A stretch of 64,000 bases of DNA from an uncultured Prevotellaceae bacterium. GTDB lineage: Bacteria; Bacteroidota; Bacteroidia; Bacteroidales; Muribaculaceae. The position numbers were made by a program, and so were the translations under genes. The notes below the pieces were generated by a model. That model saw only the letters and a list, made by a program, of their open reading frames with translations. It did not search any database and was not told the origin of the DNA. Positions 37,037 through 45,993 of this stretch are shown in pieces (positions within the stretch are counted from its first letter, which is position 1; the number at the start of each line of letters is the position of its first letter). Location: the NCBI GenBank assembly GCA_900317835.1, contig ONIL01000014.1, positions 83,681 to 147,680 of the forward strand, given 5' to 3'.

Positions 37037-38371
37037 ATGAGAAAGTTTATAGTCATACTTTTCGCGATGATGTTGTTGATGCCTTTGGCACCGGCATTGG
37101 GACAGATTGTGAGGACTAAACAGAACACTCAGCAATTGACGTCCCCAACACCCAAAACGCAACAATCATCGAAGCCCTCTACACCGGCAACAACACGATC
37201 AAATAAATCATCGGCAAGGGGTACTACACACGGCACACGCAACCGTTCAGGCAGGACGCGAAGTGTAACAGGTAACCGTTACCACTCGACCACTCCCACA
37301 AGACGCATTCGCGAGAATGGACCCTTGTATGACATCTCCTTTGGCTGTAATGCCAATGGTGCGGTCATCATTATCGACGATGAGGAGTACAATGTGGATG
37401 ATAGCTGCATGCTGCGAGGCGGTTCTTACACTGTTGAGGTCGAGGCTGAGGGTTATAGGGATTACACTGAGGTTATCGAGGTTGACGAAGAGAACACCTA
37501 TTTCTATTTTGAACTTGAGGAGTTTGATGACGATGATGTTGAGGAGGAACCCGTGGATGAATCCCAGAGTTCTTTTGGATTCAGAACATCACCCCCTCCT
37601 GCTGCTGAGGAAGAAAGCGAGCCTGCACCCACAGTAGTGATAGAAGATCTTCCAAACGAGACGTTTACAGTCAATGGTGTAACATTCTCGATGGTCTATG
37701 TGCAAGGTGGCACTTACGTCAGGTATAAGCTTCCTGATGTCGACGATCTTCAACCTGGTAGCGTTCCGCCGGCTCATCGTGTGACGCTTTCCAGCTATTA
37801 CATCGGGATGCATGAGGTGACTTGTCAGCTGTGGTATGCTGTCATGGCCGACAGTGTAGTGAAAAATCACCCCCTGGAGCCGATGTCCAATGTCTCATGG
37901 GATGATTGCAATGTTTTCTTGAAAAAACTGAGTTCCTTGACAGGCAGGACGTTCCGCCTTCCCACCGATGCCGAGTGGGAGTATGCCGCGCGAGGCGGTG
38001 TCAAGGGACAGGGATATGCTTTCTCGGGCAGCAACAATATTGATGAGATTGCCTGGTACAACGGCAATAGTGAGAACGAATATCACGACGTGGGCCTGAA
38101 GAAACCCAACGAGTTGGGCATCTATGACATGACAGGCGGTGTTTGGGAATGGTGCTCTGACTTCTCTTGGAACTGGCGTCAGGAAATCAGCGAGAGATCT
38201 CCGGCTTTATTTAATCCCATGGGCCCCGAGAGTTCTACCCGCAATACGCATGTTGCCCGTGGTGGCGGCCTGCTCTCTGAGAAAGAGAACTGCTGTGTGT
38301 GCCGTCCTGATCCTACCGAGGCCTCAATTCGCAGTGACGAGTTGGGCTTTAGGGTAGTGCTAGTTAAATAA
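37037..38371 (+). CDS. Exported SUMF1/FGE-fold protein with PEGA-like domain (copy 2)
   Basis: 444 residues, paralogue of the preceding gene. Signal peptide (about 1-23), then a basic Ser/Thr/Arg-rich linker with TTHGTRNRSGRTRSVTG, a PEGA-like domain (FGCNANGAVIIIDDEEYNV), and an acidic spacer EFDDDDVEEEP. The SUMF1 domain follows (MVYVQGGTYVRY, IGMHEVTCQLWYAVM, RLPTDAEWEYAARGG, NELGIYDMTGGVWEWCSDF, ARGGGLLSEKENCC). One Cys falls near the second catalytic position but the first is missing. The pair may be envelope targets or sensors of the kinase circuit. Last gene of the operon; NhaC converges 20 bp later. Confidence 0.87.
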   Translation: MRKFIVILFAMMLLMPLAPALGQIVRTKQNTQQLTSPTPKTQQSSKPSTPATTRSNKSSARGTTHGTRNRSGRTRSVTGNRYHSTTPTRRIRENGPLYDISFGCNANGAVIIIDDEEYNVDDSCMLRGGSYTVEVEAEGYRDYTEVIEVDEENTYFYFELEEFDDDDVEEEPVDESQSSFGFRTSPPPAAEEESEPAPTVVIEDLPNETFTVNGVTFSMVYVQGGTYVRYKLPDVDDLQPGSVPPAHRVTLSSYYIGMHEVTCQLWYAVMADSVVKNHPLEPMSNVSWDDCNVFLKKLSSLTGRTFRLPTDAEWEYAARGGVKGQGYAFSGSNNIDEIAWYNGNSENEYHDVGLKKPNELGIYDMTGGVWEWCSDFSWNWRQEISERSPALFNPMGPESSTRNTHVARGGGLLSEKENCCVCRPDPTEASIRSDELGFRVVLVK

Positions 38372-38390
38372 TAAGTAGCAGGTATATAGT

Positions 38391-39875
38391 CTATTGACCT
38401 GAGTTTACCGTCTCGATGGTTTCGGGGCGGTGGCGCTTAATTTTCCATCCTATTGCGGCAACGAGGATTGTCGTGATGGGACTCAAGTAATTAAAGAAGC
38501 AGTAAGGCAGATAGGTGAGAGTGGGAACTCCCAGCACTGTGGCTTGGGTCATTCCGCAGGTGTTCCATGGCACCAGTACCGAGGTGACCGTCACCGCGTC
38601 CTCGGTTGTGCGGCTTAAAAGCCTTGCCTCATATCCTTCCTTGTCATACACCTCGCGGAACATGTCGGCTGTGAGCACGATGCTGATGAACTGGTCGCCA
38701 GTGGCGATGTTTAGGAACAGGCCTGTACCCACTGTTGATGTCACGAGGCTCAAACGGGTGCGCACCCACTTGATGATGACGCGCGTGATGCTTTCCAACA
38801 TGCGGCTTGCCACCATCGATGCTCCGTAGCACATAGCACAAATGATGAGCCAGATGGTATTTAACATGCCGGCCATACCGCCTGTCGAAACCAGATCATT
38901 CAGCGACGAATCGCCGGTATCAATCGCTGTCGAGCCATAGTAGGTGATCGCAAGTCCCTTGGTCAGTGAAGCGGCGGTGCCCAATGACGGGTCATTTGCT
39001 ATCTGGTGCAGGATTCCCGGTTGCAGGAGCAGCGCCATGATACCAGCCAGGATGGACGACGTGAATAACACAATGCACGACGGAACTTGTCGGGCAATGA
39101 GGATACCTGTCACCAGCGGGACAATCAGTGTCCATGCCGAGATATTGAATGTTGATGCCAACCCGTGGGTATAGGCTTCGATATGCAATTCCCCTTCGTT
39201 GACGTGTCCCAATCCCACAAGCATGAAGATCAGCAGTGTGATTGTGATGGTGGGCACTGTCGTTTGGGTCATGTAGCGGATGTGTTTGAAGATATCCACC
39301 CGTGTTGACGATGATGCGAGAATTGTCGTATCGCTCAACGGAGACATCTTGTCACCGAAGTAGGCTCCCGAAATGATGGCGCCGGCTGTCCAAGCCTCGT
39401 TGATGCCCAAGGCTTGGCCAATTCCCAACAGAGCAACACCGATGGTCGCTATCGTTGTCCATGAACTGCCGGACAGCAAGGATATCAGTGCGCAAATGGC
39501 ACATGCACTCACCAGGAAAAACTGCGGAGACAGGATTTGTACTCCGTAGTAAATGAGTGTGGGCACAACACCACTGATCATCCAGGACCCCGACAACATA
39601 CCCACCGACAGCAAGATGAGCAGCGTGACAAAAATGCCGCCCATGGTCTTGGTCATCTGTTCCTCAAAGGCTTTCCATGGAACATGGTAAATAGTTGTGG
39701 ATATCAGCACACAGACGGCCATTCCCATAATCAGTGCTATCTGGCTGCCGCCACTCAACGAGTCGCTACCGAACAGGGCTATGGCAATCGCCAGCAGACT
39801 GACAAGCACCACCACCGGGATGAGTGAGATGAGGGGATGTGGCAGTTTATTTTTGGTTATTTCTTTTTCTTCCAT
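38391..39875 (-). CDS. nhaC: Na+/H+ antiporter NhaC family
   Basis: 494 residues, about 11-12 membrane helices. Exchanges sodium for protons. The NhaC signature is ISGAYFGDKMSPLSDTTILASS (residues about 170-192), with additional family stretches SSWTTIATIGVALLGIG and DTGDSSLNDLVSTGGMAGM. The ATG at 39875 (MEEKEITKNK) is used rather than 39944 because an exact -7 box (39881-39888) lies between, implying an almost leaderless mRNA. Converges with the signalling operon. Confidence 0.92.
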   Translation of the reverse strand: MEEKEITKNKLPHPLISLIPVVVLVSLLAIAIALFGSDSLSGGSQIALIMGMAVCVLISTTIYHVPWKAFEEQMTKTMGGIFVTLLILLSVGMLSGSWMISGVVPTLIYYGVQILSPQFFLVSACAICALISLLSGSSWTTIATIGVALLGIGQALGINEAWTAGAIISGAYFGDKMSPLSDTTILASSSTRVDIFKHIRYMTQTTVPTITITLLIFMLVGLGHVNEGELHIEAYTHGLASTFNISAWTLIVPLVTGILIARQVPSCIVLFTSSILAGIMALLLQPGILHQIANDPSLGTAASLTKGLAITYYGSTAIDTGDSSLNDLVSTGGMAGMLNTIWLIICAMCYGASMVASRMLESITRVIIKWVRTRLSLVTSTVGTGLFLNIATGDQFISIVLTADMFREVYDKEGYEARLLSRTTEDAVTVTSVLVPWNTCGMTQATVLGVPTLTYLPYCFFNYLSPITTILVAAIGWKIKRHRPETIETVNSGQ

Positions 39876-39880
39876 CACTG

Positions 39881-39888
39881 CAAAGTTA
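39881..39888 (-). promoter_or_regulatory. -7 box for nhaC
   Basis: Minus-strand TAACTTTG matches TAnnTTTG. It sits only 5 bp before the ATG, so the mRNA would be leaderless or nearly so. Confidence 0.5.
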
Positions 39889-40080
39889 CATCTTTTTTTG
39901 AGTCGCCCTTGGCAATGGGGCCTAAAAAGCGCTTGAACCATCACTTTGCACTCCCAATAACCGAAAAATGACCTCTGAATTCATGGCAAGGATAAGTTCA
40001 CGCACCCCGATATTAGCAATAATAATAGGAATAATGGCATTTTATTTTCTTGTAGGAGGTTGCGGATTAAAATATTTGAT

Positions 40081-40088
40081 TATATTTG
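40081..40088 (+). promoter_or_regulatory. -7 box for the OmpA-family gene
   Basis: TATATTTG, exact match, with a weak GTTG about 18 nt upstream. Leader about 45 nt. Confidence 0.5.
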
Positions 40089-40139
40089 CATGTCCAAATC
40101 GACAATTAATTCACATTATTCATTAATAATTATAGAAAA

Positions 40140-40829
40140 ATGAAAAAGTCTTTATGTTTATTATTGAGTGCTTTGTTGTTGCTCGGCGTTTCGGGCTGTG
40201 GTTCGATGAACAATGCCACTAAGGGTGGCTTGATCGGTGGTGGTGGCGGTGCCGCTCTCGGTGCAGGCATTGGTGCCCTCATCGGCAAGGGCAAGGGTGC
40301 TGCTATCGGTGGTGCTATTGGTGCAGTTGCTGGTGGTGTTGCCGGCACGCTCATTGGCAAGAAGATGGACAAGCAGGCTCGTGAGCTCGCACAGATCGCT
40401 GGTGCACAAGTCGATACCGTGACCGACGTGAACGGCTTCGAGGGTATCAAGGTGACCTTTGATAATGGCATCCTCTTCGGCTTTAACAGCTCCAAGCTTG
40501 GCAATGAGGCCAAGGCTTCGCTCGACAAGTTCGCAACTTCTCTGCTCAATAACCCGCAGACCGACGTGCAGATTTACGGTCACACCGACAACGTGGGTAC
40601 CCGTGCTGCCAACGAGAAGGTATCCAACGCTCGCGCATCTGAGGTATTGAACTACTTGACTGGTGCTGGTGTGCCTAAGGCTCGTCTCTCCAGCCAGGGT
40701 CTGGCTTATGACTATCCTGTAGCCAGCAATGACACCGAGGCTGGTCGTGCCCAGAACCGTCGTGTCGAGATCTACATCACCGCTAACGAGGATATGATTC
40801 AGGCTGCACAAAACGGCACGCTCGAATAA
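40140..40829 (+). CDS. Glycine-zipper OmpA-family lipoprotein (YiaD-like)
   Basis: 229 residues. Lipobox GVSGC (Cys about residue 20). A long glycine zipper (residues 28-80, repeats of GGxxGAxxGALIGKGKG type) can insert into or pack against membrane. The C-terminal OmpA domain binds peptidoglycan: FGFNSSKLGNEAKASLDKFA, IYGHTDNVGTRAANEKVSNARA (with the diaminopimelate-binding Asp/Arg residues) and RAQNRRVEIYI. It links the outer membrane to the wall. Strong terminator at 40854. Single gene. Confidence 0.93.
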   Translation: MKKSLCLLLSALLLLGVSGCGSMNNATKGGLIGGGGGAALGAGIGALIGKGKGAAIGGAIGAVAGGVAGTLIGKKMDKQARELAQIAGAQVDTVTDVNGFEGIKVTFDNGILFGFNSSKLGNEAKASLDKFATSLLNNPQTDVQIYGHTDNVGTRAANEKVSNARASEVLNYLTGAGVPKARLSSQGLAYDYPVASNDTEAGRAQNRRVEIYITANEDMIQAAQNGTLE

Positions 40830-40853
40830 TCCTTTTAAGGTATTGATTTATGA

Positions 40854-40888
40854 GAGCCTTCTCTATCCTTGGAGAAGGCTCTTTTTTG
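40854..40888 (+). terminator. Intrinsic terminator of the OmpA-family gene
   Basis: AGAGCCTTCTC (40854-40864) pairs perfectly with GAGAAGGCTCT (40873-40883), 8-nt loop, followed by a T-run. Confidence 0.9.
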
Positions 40889-41030
40889 TTCAAGTTGTTT
40901 GTATTGAGATACTTTGATGATATGTGGGTACAAGTTTTGGACAACTTTTAGAAGATGCTAGATTTTTAAAATACTGTAAATCAGCAGTTTAAAAATTTTA
41001 AAGAAAAACTTTAGAAAACCGCTTATAAAT

Positions 41031-41061
41031 TTTGTTATTCAGAAATAAGATATTAATTTTG
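41031..41061 (+). promoter_or_regulatory. Canonical promoter of nrdJ
   Basis: TTTG (41031-41034), 19-nt spacer, TAATTTTG (41054-41061). Leader about 70 nt. No cobalamin riboswitch pattern in it. Confidence 0.7.
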
Positions 41062-41137
41062 CGAGGATTTTGTCACAATTGGCAATATTCCCGCTTTTTT
41101 ACCTTAAAAACCAACAGAATAATTACAATTGATAGCA

Positions 41138-42829
41138 ATGGAATCAAAAACCTACAATTACCAACAGGCATACGAGGCCTCGTTGAAATACTTTGACGGC
41201 GATGAGCTTGCCGCCAGGGTGTGGGCGACGAAGTATGCCTTGAAAGATTCGTTTGGTAATCTCTATGAATTGACCCCCGACGATATGCACCGCCGCATCG
41301 CCCGTGAGATTGCCCGAATCGAGAAAAAGTATCCTAATCCCCTGAGTGAAGACCGCCTGTTTGACTTGATGAGTCATTTCCGTTATATCGTTCCACAAGG
41401 CAGTCCCATGGCTGGAATAGGCAATAACTTCCAGGTGGGCTCTTTGAGCAACTGCTTCGTTGTGGGACTCGACGGGGAGCCTGACAGCTACGGCGGCATT
41501 CTCAAGATTGACGAGGAACAGGTGCAGCTCATGAAGCGCCGTGGCGGCGTTGGCCATGACCTTTCCCATATCCGTCCCAAGGGTTCGCCTGTCAAGAACA
41601 GTGCCCTGACATCGACGGGTCTTGTCCCCTTTATGGTACGCTACAGTAACAGCACCCGCGAGGTGGCTCAAGACGGTCGTCGTGGCGCCTTGATGTTGAC
41701 TGTGAGCATCAAGCACCCCGATGCCGAGTCGTTTATCGATGCCAAGATGGAAGAAGGTAAGGTAACGGGTGCCAACGTGTCAGTCCGCATCGATGATGCG
41801 TTCATGCAGGCCGCAGTTGATGGTAAACCCTATCACCAGCAATATCCCGTTGATAGCGACAAGCCTTCCTATGTGCAGGAAGCCGATGCCGCACGCCTGT
41901 GGGCCAAGATCGTTCACAACGCATGGCGCAGTGCTGAGCCAGGCATCCTCTTCTGGGATACCATCACCCGTGAGTCAGTGCCCGATTGCTATGCTGATTT
42001 GGGCTTTAAAACCATCTCGACCAATCCCTGTGGTGAGATTCCCTTGTGCCCCTACGACAGCTGCCGCCTTATCGCCATCAACCTCTACAGTTATGTGAAG
42101 AATCCATTCACACCCCAGGCCTATTTTGACTTCGACCTGTTTGCTGAACACGTTGCCTGTGCGCAGCGCATGATGGACGACATCATCGACCTGGAAATGG
42201 AAAAAATCGAGAAGATTCTTGATAAGGTCAAGTCTGACCCCGAAACTCAGGAAGTGAAGACGACCGAGATTAACCTGTGGAACAAAATCCGCACCAAGAC
42301 TCTTAAGGGCCGTCGCACAGGTGTGGGCACAACTGGCGAGGGTGACATGATTGCTGCCATGGGCCTGCGCTATGGTACCCCTGAGGCTACGGAATTCTCG
42401 GTGAGCGTACACCGTGCATTGGCGCTGGCTGCTTATGGCTCATCGGTACAGATGGCTAAAGAACGTGGCGCATTTGAAATCTACGATGCCAAGAGAGAGG
42501 AAAATAATCCTTATATCAACCGCATTCGTGAAGCCGACCCTAAACTCTATGAGGAAATGGTGAAATACGGTCGCCGCAACATCGCTTGTCTGACCATCGC
42601 CCCGACGGGCACTACCAGCCTGTTGACCCAGACCACATCGGGCATCGAGCCGGTCTTCATGCCTGTCTATAAACGCCGTCGCAAGGTCAACCCCAGCGAC
42701 AAGGACGTGCATGTTGACCTGGTGGACGAGAATGGCGATTCCTTTGAAGAGTTCATCGTCTATCACCACAAAAGGCGAGGTGCAGAAGTGGGTGGACCAC
42801 AGCATCAGCGTCACCATCAATCTGCCTAA
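41138..42829 (+). pseudogene. nrdJ: B12-dependent ribonucleotide reductase, N-terminal part (frameshifted)
   Basis: Class II reductase making deoxyribonucleotides with adenosylcobalamin. The first 545 codons (to YHHK, 42772) are normal: SLSNCFVVGL (first redox Cys), MKRRGGVGHDLSHIRPKGSP, NPCGEIPLCPYDSCRL (thiyl-radical Cys and general-base Glu) and APTGTTSLLTQTTSGIEP. After an AAAA run (42770-42773) the frame is lost and reads unrelated RRGAEVGG... to a stop at 42829. The true continuation is in the +1 frame from 42774. About 40 residues that I recall in Bacteroides relatives at this point also seem absent, so a deletion with frameshift is as likely as a one-base error. ATG 41138 replaces a TTG at 41129. 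Confidence 0.85.
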
Positions 42830-43571
42830 CGATATCAGTGAGGAAATGGTGGGCAAATTGTATGTCGAGGCATGGCGCAGTGGCTGCAAGGGCTGCACCG
42901 TCTATCGTGACGGCTCACGCACGGGCGTGCTGGTGGCCCTGAGCGACAACGACAAGAAGAAGGAAAAAGAGAAGGAAAACGCCACTAGCGAACAGCAGGC
43001 GGCCCGCTATATTGCTGAAGAGGAGCATATTCTCAAGCGCCCCGTTGAACTCGAGGCTGATGTCGTGCGTTTCCAGAACAAAAAGGAAAAGTGGATTGCC
43101 TTCATCGGCTTGATCGACGGCCGTCCTTATGAGATCTTCACTGGTATTGCCGATGATGACGAGGGTATTTTCTGCCCCAAGTCGGTGACCAAGGGTAAGA
43201 TTATCAAAGCCGTAGGCGAGGATGGCGTGAAACGCTATGACTTCCAGTTCATCAACAAGCGCGGTTTCAAGACCACCATCGAGGGCTTGAGTGAGAAGTT
43301 CAATCCCGAGTTCTGGAACTATGCCAAGCTTATTTCGGGTGTATTGCGCTACGGCATGCCCATTCCTCAGGTGCTCAAACTTGTGAGCAGTCTGGAATTG
43401 GACAGCCAGTCCATCAACACCTGGAAGATGGGCGTTGAGCGTGCTCTCAAGCGGTATATCCACAACGGTGAGGCCGCTGCCGAGCGCTGTCCCAACTGTG
43501 GCCAGGAATCCCTGGTTTATCAGGAAGGCTGCCTCATCTGCACTAACTGCGGCACGTCCCGGTGTGGCTAA
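42774..43571 (+). pseudogene. nrdJ: B12-dependent ribonucleotide reductase, C-terminal part (out of frame)
   Basis: Continues the reductase: GEVQKWVDHSISVTINLPND, then MVGKLYVEAWRSGCKGCTVYRDGSR, a charged Lys/Glu linker (KKKEKEKENATSEQQ), a domain with FIGLIDGRPYEIFTGIADD, and a C-terminal cysteine-rich tail (CPNCG ... CLICTNCG), needed in this family for re-reduction or metal binding. No start codon of its own is suitable: an ATG at 42711 in this frame lies antiphase to the conserved upstream part. Reading resumes exactly one base out of phase. If the shift is real the cell lacks this enzyme; if it is a sequencing error the gene is about 811 codons. Terminator at 43614. Confidence 0.83.
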
Positions 43572-43613
43572 ACTATGTCTATATTAATGTGAAAGGCAAC
43601 AATACGTTGAACA

Positions 43614-43655
43614 AGGGAGCGCTATCAATCGGATGGCGCTCCCTAATTGTTTTTC
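43614..43655 (+). terminator. Intrinsic terminator of nrdJ
   Basis: AGGGAGCGC (43614-43622) and GCGCTCCCT (43636-43644), perfect 9-bp stem, followed by AATTGTTTTT. Confidence 0.88.
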
Positions 43656-43680
43656 TAAGCCATTGATGAGGAGAAGGCTG

Positions 43681-45993
43681 TCAATTCTCAAGTTTTCCTT
43701 TCAATCGGATATCCTCGCTTGAACTGCCAATCAGAATCTCGAATTCGCCTTCGACTTCCCATTGCATCTTGTTGTTCACGATGGCCAAGTCGATGGGACG
43801 GATGTTGAAGGTCAACACACGGCTTTCACCTGGTTCCAGCGTCACGCGCTCGAAAGCGATTAACTGCCGCTCGGGTTGCACCACCGACGTTCCTGCATTC
43901 CTAACATACAACTGCACGACCTCATCACCTTTTCTCGGTCCAGTATTGGTCACCTTGAAAGCTGTTTCGGTGCTTGTGATGGTTAAGTCACTATATTCAA
44001 ATGAGGTGTAACTCAAGCCATACCCAAAGGGGTAAAGCGGCTTGGCTGTCATCTCAACGTAATCATGAGCAGTGGGGCGGGGCTTGTTATAATAGACGGG
44101 CAGTTGCCCCACGTGGCGCGGCACGCTAACAGGTAATCTTCCGGCAGGGTTGTAGTCGCAGAACAGTACATCAGCAATAGCGTTTCCTCCCTGTTCGCCA
44201 GGATAATAGGCTGTCAGTAGCGCATTGGCATTCTCGTCGGCCCAATTCTTATTCAATGGGCGCCCCTCGATATAGACTACAACGATCGGCTTGCCCGTCT
44301 TCTTCAGTGCTTCAAGCAGTTCCATTTGGCGGCCTAACAGGTCAAGCGTGGCGCGGTCAAACCCTTCGCCACATTCCATATCACTAATGGTTTTTTGCTC
44401 GGCGCTTGCAGCACCCGTATCTTCATAGGATGTCTTGAAATCCCTTGCCGATGAGCCGCCCACCACGGCAATCACCACATCAGCGCTTTGAGCAGCGACA
44501 ACTGCTGCCTCAATGTCACAATCCATGGTGTCGCGGATGGCGCAACCCTTGGCATACACGCAATTGGCCTTGCCAATCATCGCCTTTATACCGTTATAGA
44601 CAGTGATCACTTTGCCATCAGCCTGTGGTGCGGTGTAGTCTCCCAACATGTTATAGACGTTATCGGCGTTGGGACCGACAATGGCCACTTTTACGTCTTT
44701 GCTTAACGGAAGGATACCGTCATTCTTGAGCAGTGTGATGGATTCCCGGGCGGCTTGACGTGCGGTAGTTACAGCCTCAGCATTATTGACTTGTTTCCCA
44801 GCTGATTTCACGTCAACATAAGGCTTCTCAAACAGGCCCATTTCAAACTTTAGCCGTAGCACTCGCTTTACAGCCTGGTCCAGCGCCACCTCGCTGAGCT
44901 TCCCGTTTTTAACGGCATCAGCGAGCAACATATAACAGTTGCCGCCCAAATCAACGTCAACGCCAGCGAGCAACGCTTGTATCGCGGCATCCTGTAGTGA
45001 CGCAGCGGTGCGATGTGTTCCCCTTAGACCATCAATGCTGAACAGATCACTCACAACAAGTCCTCGGCTAAAGGCCCAATCGTTGCGCAATACGTTAGTG
45101 AGCAGCTCCCGATTTGAGGTGCAAGGCATGCAGTCTAACGAATTATAGGACGTCATCACCGACAGTGCTCCTGCATCGATGACCCGCTTGAACGGAGGCA
45201 GGAATACTTGTTTCAGCTCTCTTGGGCCCACGATGCTGCGCGCTCCATTCTGGCCTCCCTCACTGACGCCATATGCGATGAAATGTTTCAAAGTGGCAAT
45301 GGTCGAGTAGGGGAGGCTCAGGTTTCCTTCGCCCAGTCCTCGCACCATAGCGGCGCCCATTTCGCCGCTCAGGTAAGGATCCTCGCCCATGGTTTCCTCG
45401 ACACGTGACCAGCGGGGCTCTCGGGCCAGGTCGAGCACGGGTCCGTAACTGATGTGACCGCCCTGCAGCCGGACTTCCTTGCCAATCACACTCCCTGCTT
45501 GCTCCATCAAGTGCAGGTCCCATGTCGCTGCCATACCCAATCCTGTCGGGAAGACCGTTGCCCCGATGGCCATGTGTCCGTGAGGCGCTTCCTCGGCAAG
45601 AAAGATGGGAATTCCCAGTCGGGTGTGCTCGATGGCATAGCGTTGCATCGCATTGGCGGCTTGTGCCGCAAGCGTCGGATTCAAACCGTTGGCAATGGTC
45701 TTTTGGGTCCATGGGTCGGCGCGGAATACAGCCCAATACATGCCCACGTGCAGGCTGTCAATCTCGTTGCGGAATTTATCGCTCACGGTCACTTGATTAC
45801 CATTTCTCACATAGGAATCCCACCCCATGAGACACACGATCTGTCCAATCTTTTCCTCAATGGTCATGCGCGATAGCAGGTCTTCTACCCGTCGCTCAAC
45901 GGGCAGATTGGCGTCCTGATAGGTATACTTTGGTCCTGCTGCCGTTGTCAATGACAACAATGCGACGGCCGACAATAGGATTCGTTTTATCAT
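43681..45993 (-). CDS. bglX: Glycoside hydrolase family 3 beta-glucosidase-like
   Basis: 770 residues. Exported retaining beta-glycosidase. Signal peptide ending TTAAG; GH3 N-terminal TIM barrel with LPVERRVEDLLSRMTIEEKIGQ, KHFIAYG and nucleophile D316 in GLVVSDLFSIDG; GH3 C-terminal domain with ITLLKNDGILPLSK and PGEQGGNAIADVL; fibronectin III-like end (GDEVVQLYVRN, RVTLEPGESRVL). Length and order match BglX. The ATG overlaps the stop of the GH2 gene (45990-45993), so the two are co-translated, probably acting on the same beta-linked glycan. Confidence 0.93.
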   Translation of the reverse strand: MIKRILLSAVALLSLTTAAGPKYTYQDANLPVERRVEDLLSRMTIEEKIGQIVCLMGWDSYVRNGNQVTVSDKFRNEIDSLHVGMYWAVFRADPWTQKTIANGLNPTLAAQAANAMQRYAIEHTRLGIPIFLAEEAPHGHMAIGATVFPTGLGMAATWDLHLMEQAGSVIGKEVRLQGGHISYGPVLDLAREPRWSRVEETMGEDPYLSGEMGAAMVRGLGEGNLSLPYSTIATLKHFIAYGVSEGGQNGARSIVGPRELKQVFLPPFKRVIDAGALSVMTSYNSLDCMPCTSNRELLTNVLRNDWAFSRGLVVSDLFSIDGLRGTHRTAASLQDAAIQALLAGVDVDLGGNCYMLLADAVKNGKLSEVALDQAVKRVLRLKFEMGLFEKPYVDVKSAGKQVNNAEAVTTARQAARESITLLKNDGILPLSKDVKVAIVGPNADNVYNMLGDYTAPQADGKVITVYNGIKAMIGKANCVYAKGCAIRDTMDCDIEAAVVAAQSADVVIAVVGGSSARDFKTSYEDTGAASAEQKTISDMECGEGFDRATLDLLGRQMELLEALKKTGKPIVVVYIEGRPLNKNWADENANALLTAYYPGEQGGNAIADVLFCDYNPAGRLPVSVPRHVGQLPVYYNKPRPTAHDYVEMTAKPLYPFGYGLSYTSFEYSDLTITSTETAFKVTNTGPRKGDEVVQLYVRNAGTSVVQPERQLIAFERVTLEPGESRVLTFNIRPIDLAIVNNKMQWEVEGEFEILIGSSSEDIRLKGKLEN

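Noticed and set aside
39968-40126. 52-codon frame with a hydrophobic stretch and a Cys in a lipobox-like spot
   Set aside because: It overlaps the -7 box of the OmpA-family gene, has no ribosome-binding site or promoter of its own, and the composition follows the AT-rich spacer. Possible but not supported.
41062-41137. Possible cobalamin riboswitch before the B12-dependent reductase
   Set aside because: The leader is only about 70 nt and contains no B12-box-like sequence.
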